A stretch of DNA of 13,460 nucleotides from Anaerolineae bacterium (lineage in GTDB: Bacteria > Chloroflexota > Anaerolineae > Promineifilales > Promineifilaceae), in the NCBI GenBank assembly GCA_028277515.1, contig JANQGC010000295.1:1-13460 (forward strand), written 5' to 3'. Position 1 is the first letter of the stretch; the number at the start of each line of letters is the position of its first letter. Both the position numbers and the translations under genes were made by a program. Of the stretch, positions 12,900-13,460 are shown piece by piece. The notes below the pieces were generated by a model. It was not told the origin of the DNA and did not search any database. It was given only the letters and a program-made list of their open reading frames with translations.

Positions 12900-13460
12900 A
12901 TGAAATTGAAAAAATGGTGTCTCTTATCGACGATAGTTTTATTGTTATTTGTATCTTGTCGTAACGCAGCAATTTCTGAAGAGCCGGTCGAGGAAACAGT
13001 ACCTGAAACGAATGAGGTTGCACCAACGGAAGAGGCTGTTCCAACCGCGGAGCCAACTGCGGCAGAAGAGACTGTCGCCGAGGAAGAGGAGATGAGCGCT
13101 GAGGAGCCGGCCACTGTTCGTATTGGTGTATTAACTCCGACTACCGGCACCCTGGCCGCCAATGGCGAAGATGTAAACAAAGGTATTAATTTGTTCTTCG
13201 ACTCCATTGACAACACCATCGGTAATGCTACTGTTGAGTTGAGCTTTGCCGATACGGCCGCCAACCCGGAACAGGCCCTGGAACAAGCCAGGCGCCTGGT
13301 TGAACAGGAAGAGGCTGACATACTTCTGGGTTTGGTAAGTTCCTCTGTAGCTGTGCCCCTGGCCCAGTTCGCCGATGAAAACCAGGTTCCTCTGATCGTT
13401 GCCGTAGCCGGCGGAACGCCGGTTATCACCGGGCCTGAACGCAGTCCCTATGTATTCCGT
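12900..13460 (+). CDS. Second branched-chain-amino-acid-type substrate-binding lipoprotein (3' end outside window)
   Basis: The frame is open to the window end; 187 residues are visible. It starts with a lipoprotein signal, KLKKWCLLSTIVLLLFVSC, with lipobox Cys around residue 20, then an acidic Glu/Pro/Thr/Ala linker to about residue 75, then the LivJ-type fold: RIGVLTPTTGTLAANG, VNKGINLFFDS, FADTAANPEQALEQARRLVEQEEAD, and GPERSPYVFR. It is clearly paralogous to the gene at 11384 but differs in linker and signal. AGGAGG (12888-12893) lies 6 bases before ATG 12900 and 3 before ATG 12897; I prefer 12900, but either is possible. Tandem copies suggest a shared downstream transporter with two binding proteins of different ligand preference. 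Confidence 0.85.
   Translation, partial: MKLKKWCLLSTIVLLLFVSCRNAAISEEPVEETVPETNEVAPTEEAVPTAEPTAAEETVAEEEEMSAEEPATVRIGVLTPTTGTLAANGEDVNKGINLFFDSIDNTIGNATVELSFADTAANPEQALEQARRLVEQEEADILLGLVSSSVAVPLAQFADENQVPLIVAVAGGTPVITGPERSPYVFR

Noticed and set aside
12584..13429. A 281-codon minus-strand open frame
   Set aside because: It lies opposite the two binding lipoproteins, whose signal peptides and folds are clear; its translation is Ser/Ala/Val-rich, as expected for the reverse of a Glu/Ala-rich gene.
1..13460. CRISPR arrays, tRNA or rRNA genes
   Set aside because: No regularly spaced repeats with spacers, and no cloverleaf or rRNA-like sequence, were found on either strand by eye.

Overview
All genes lie on the + strand. 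Base composition is moderate (about 50% GC by eye). Three things suggest an environmental member of the Chloroflexota (Anaerolineae-like): the lipoproteins with long Pro/Glu/Thr/Ala linkers, the CUT2 and branched-chain-amino-acid type binding proteins, and the OmpR-type two-component/ABC module. This placement is an inference; no RNA gene or taxonomic marker is present.

Layout. (1) 1-2468: the end of a sugar-binding protein, then a single-domain sugar ABC ATPase and its permease, closed by a terminator-like hairpin. Together they form a CUT2 (ribose/fructose-type) importer. (2) 2513-5424: a probable catabolic cluster with a fused double RhaM-type sugar mutarotase, a metal-dependent amidohydrolase and a metallo-beta-lactamase-fold hydrolase, probably acting on whatever the importer brings in. 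(3) 5508-5796: a truncated copy of the promoter and 5' end of the gene at 10474. (4) 5966-10091: response regulator, histidine kinase, ABC ATPase and ABC-2 permease. This is a sensor-controlled exporter cassette, with an array of 11-bp direct repeats placed exactly where the regulator would activate the ABC genes. (5) 10361-11301: a regulated promoter with a perfect 13-1-13 palindrome, driving a two-domain AhpD/CMD-family gene. (6) 11384-13460: two tandem paralogous branched-chain-amino-acid-type binding lipoproteins, the second cut by the window edge.

The most notable signal is in region 5. The gene at 10474-11301 is one uninterrupted frame of 275 codons except for a single TGA. That TGA sits exactly on the resolving cysteine of the AhpD CxxC motif. 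Glu72, Cys84, codon 87 and His91 reproduce the Glu118/Cys130/Cys133/His137 spacing of AhpD, and a small GC-rich hairpin with a G-rich loop lies 15 nt after the TGA. This is best read as a selenocysteine-containing (CxxU) AhpD-like protein whose second domain has lost its catalytic residues. A nonsense mutation is the alternative.

Other points worth attention: the second mutarotase domain has lost the catalytic His; the MBL-fold enzyme has Ala where the second His of HxHxDH should be; and the two copies of the CMD 5' end differ mainly at synonymous sites and by a 52-bp segment carrying the -10 box and the operator.
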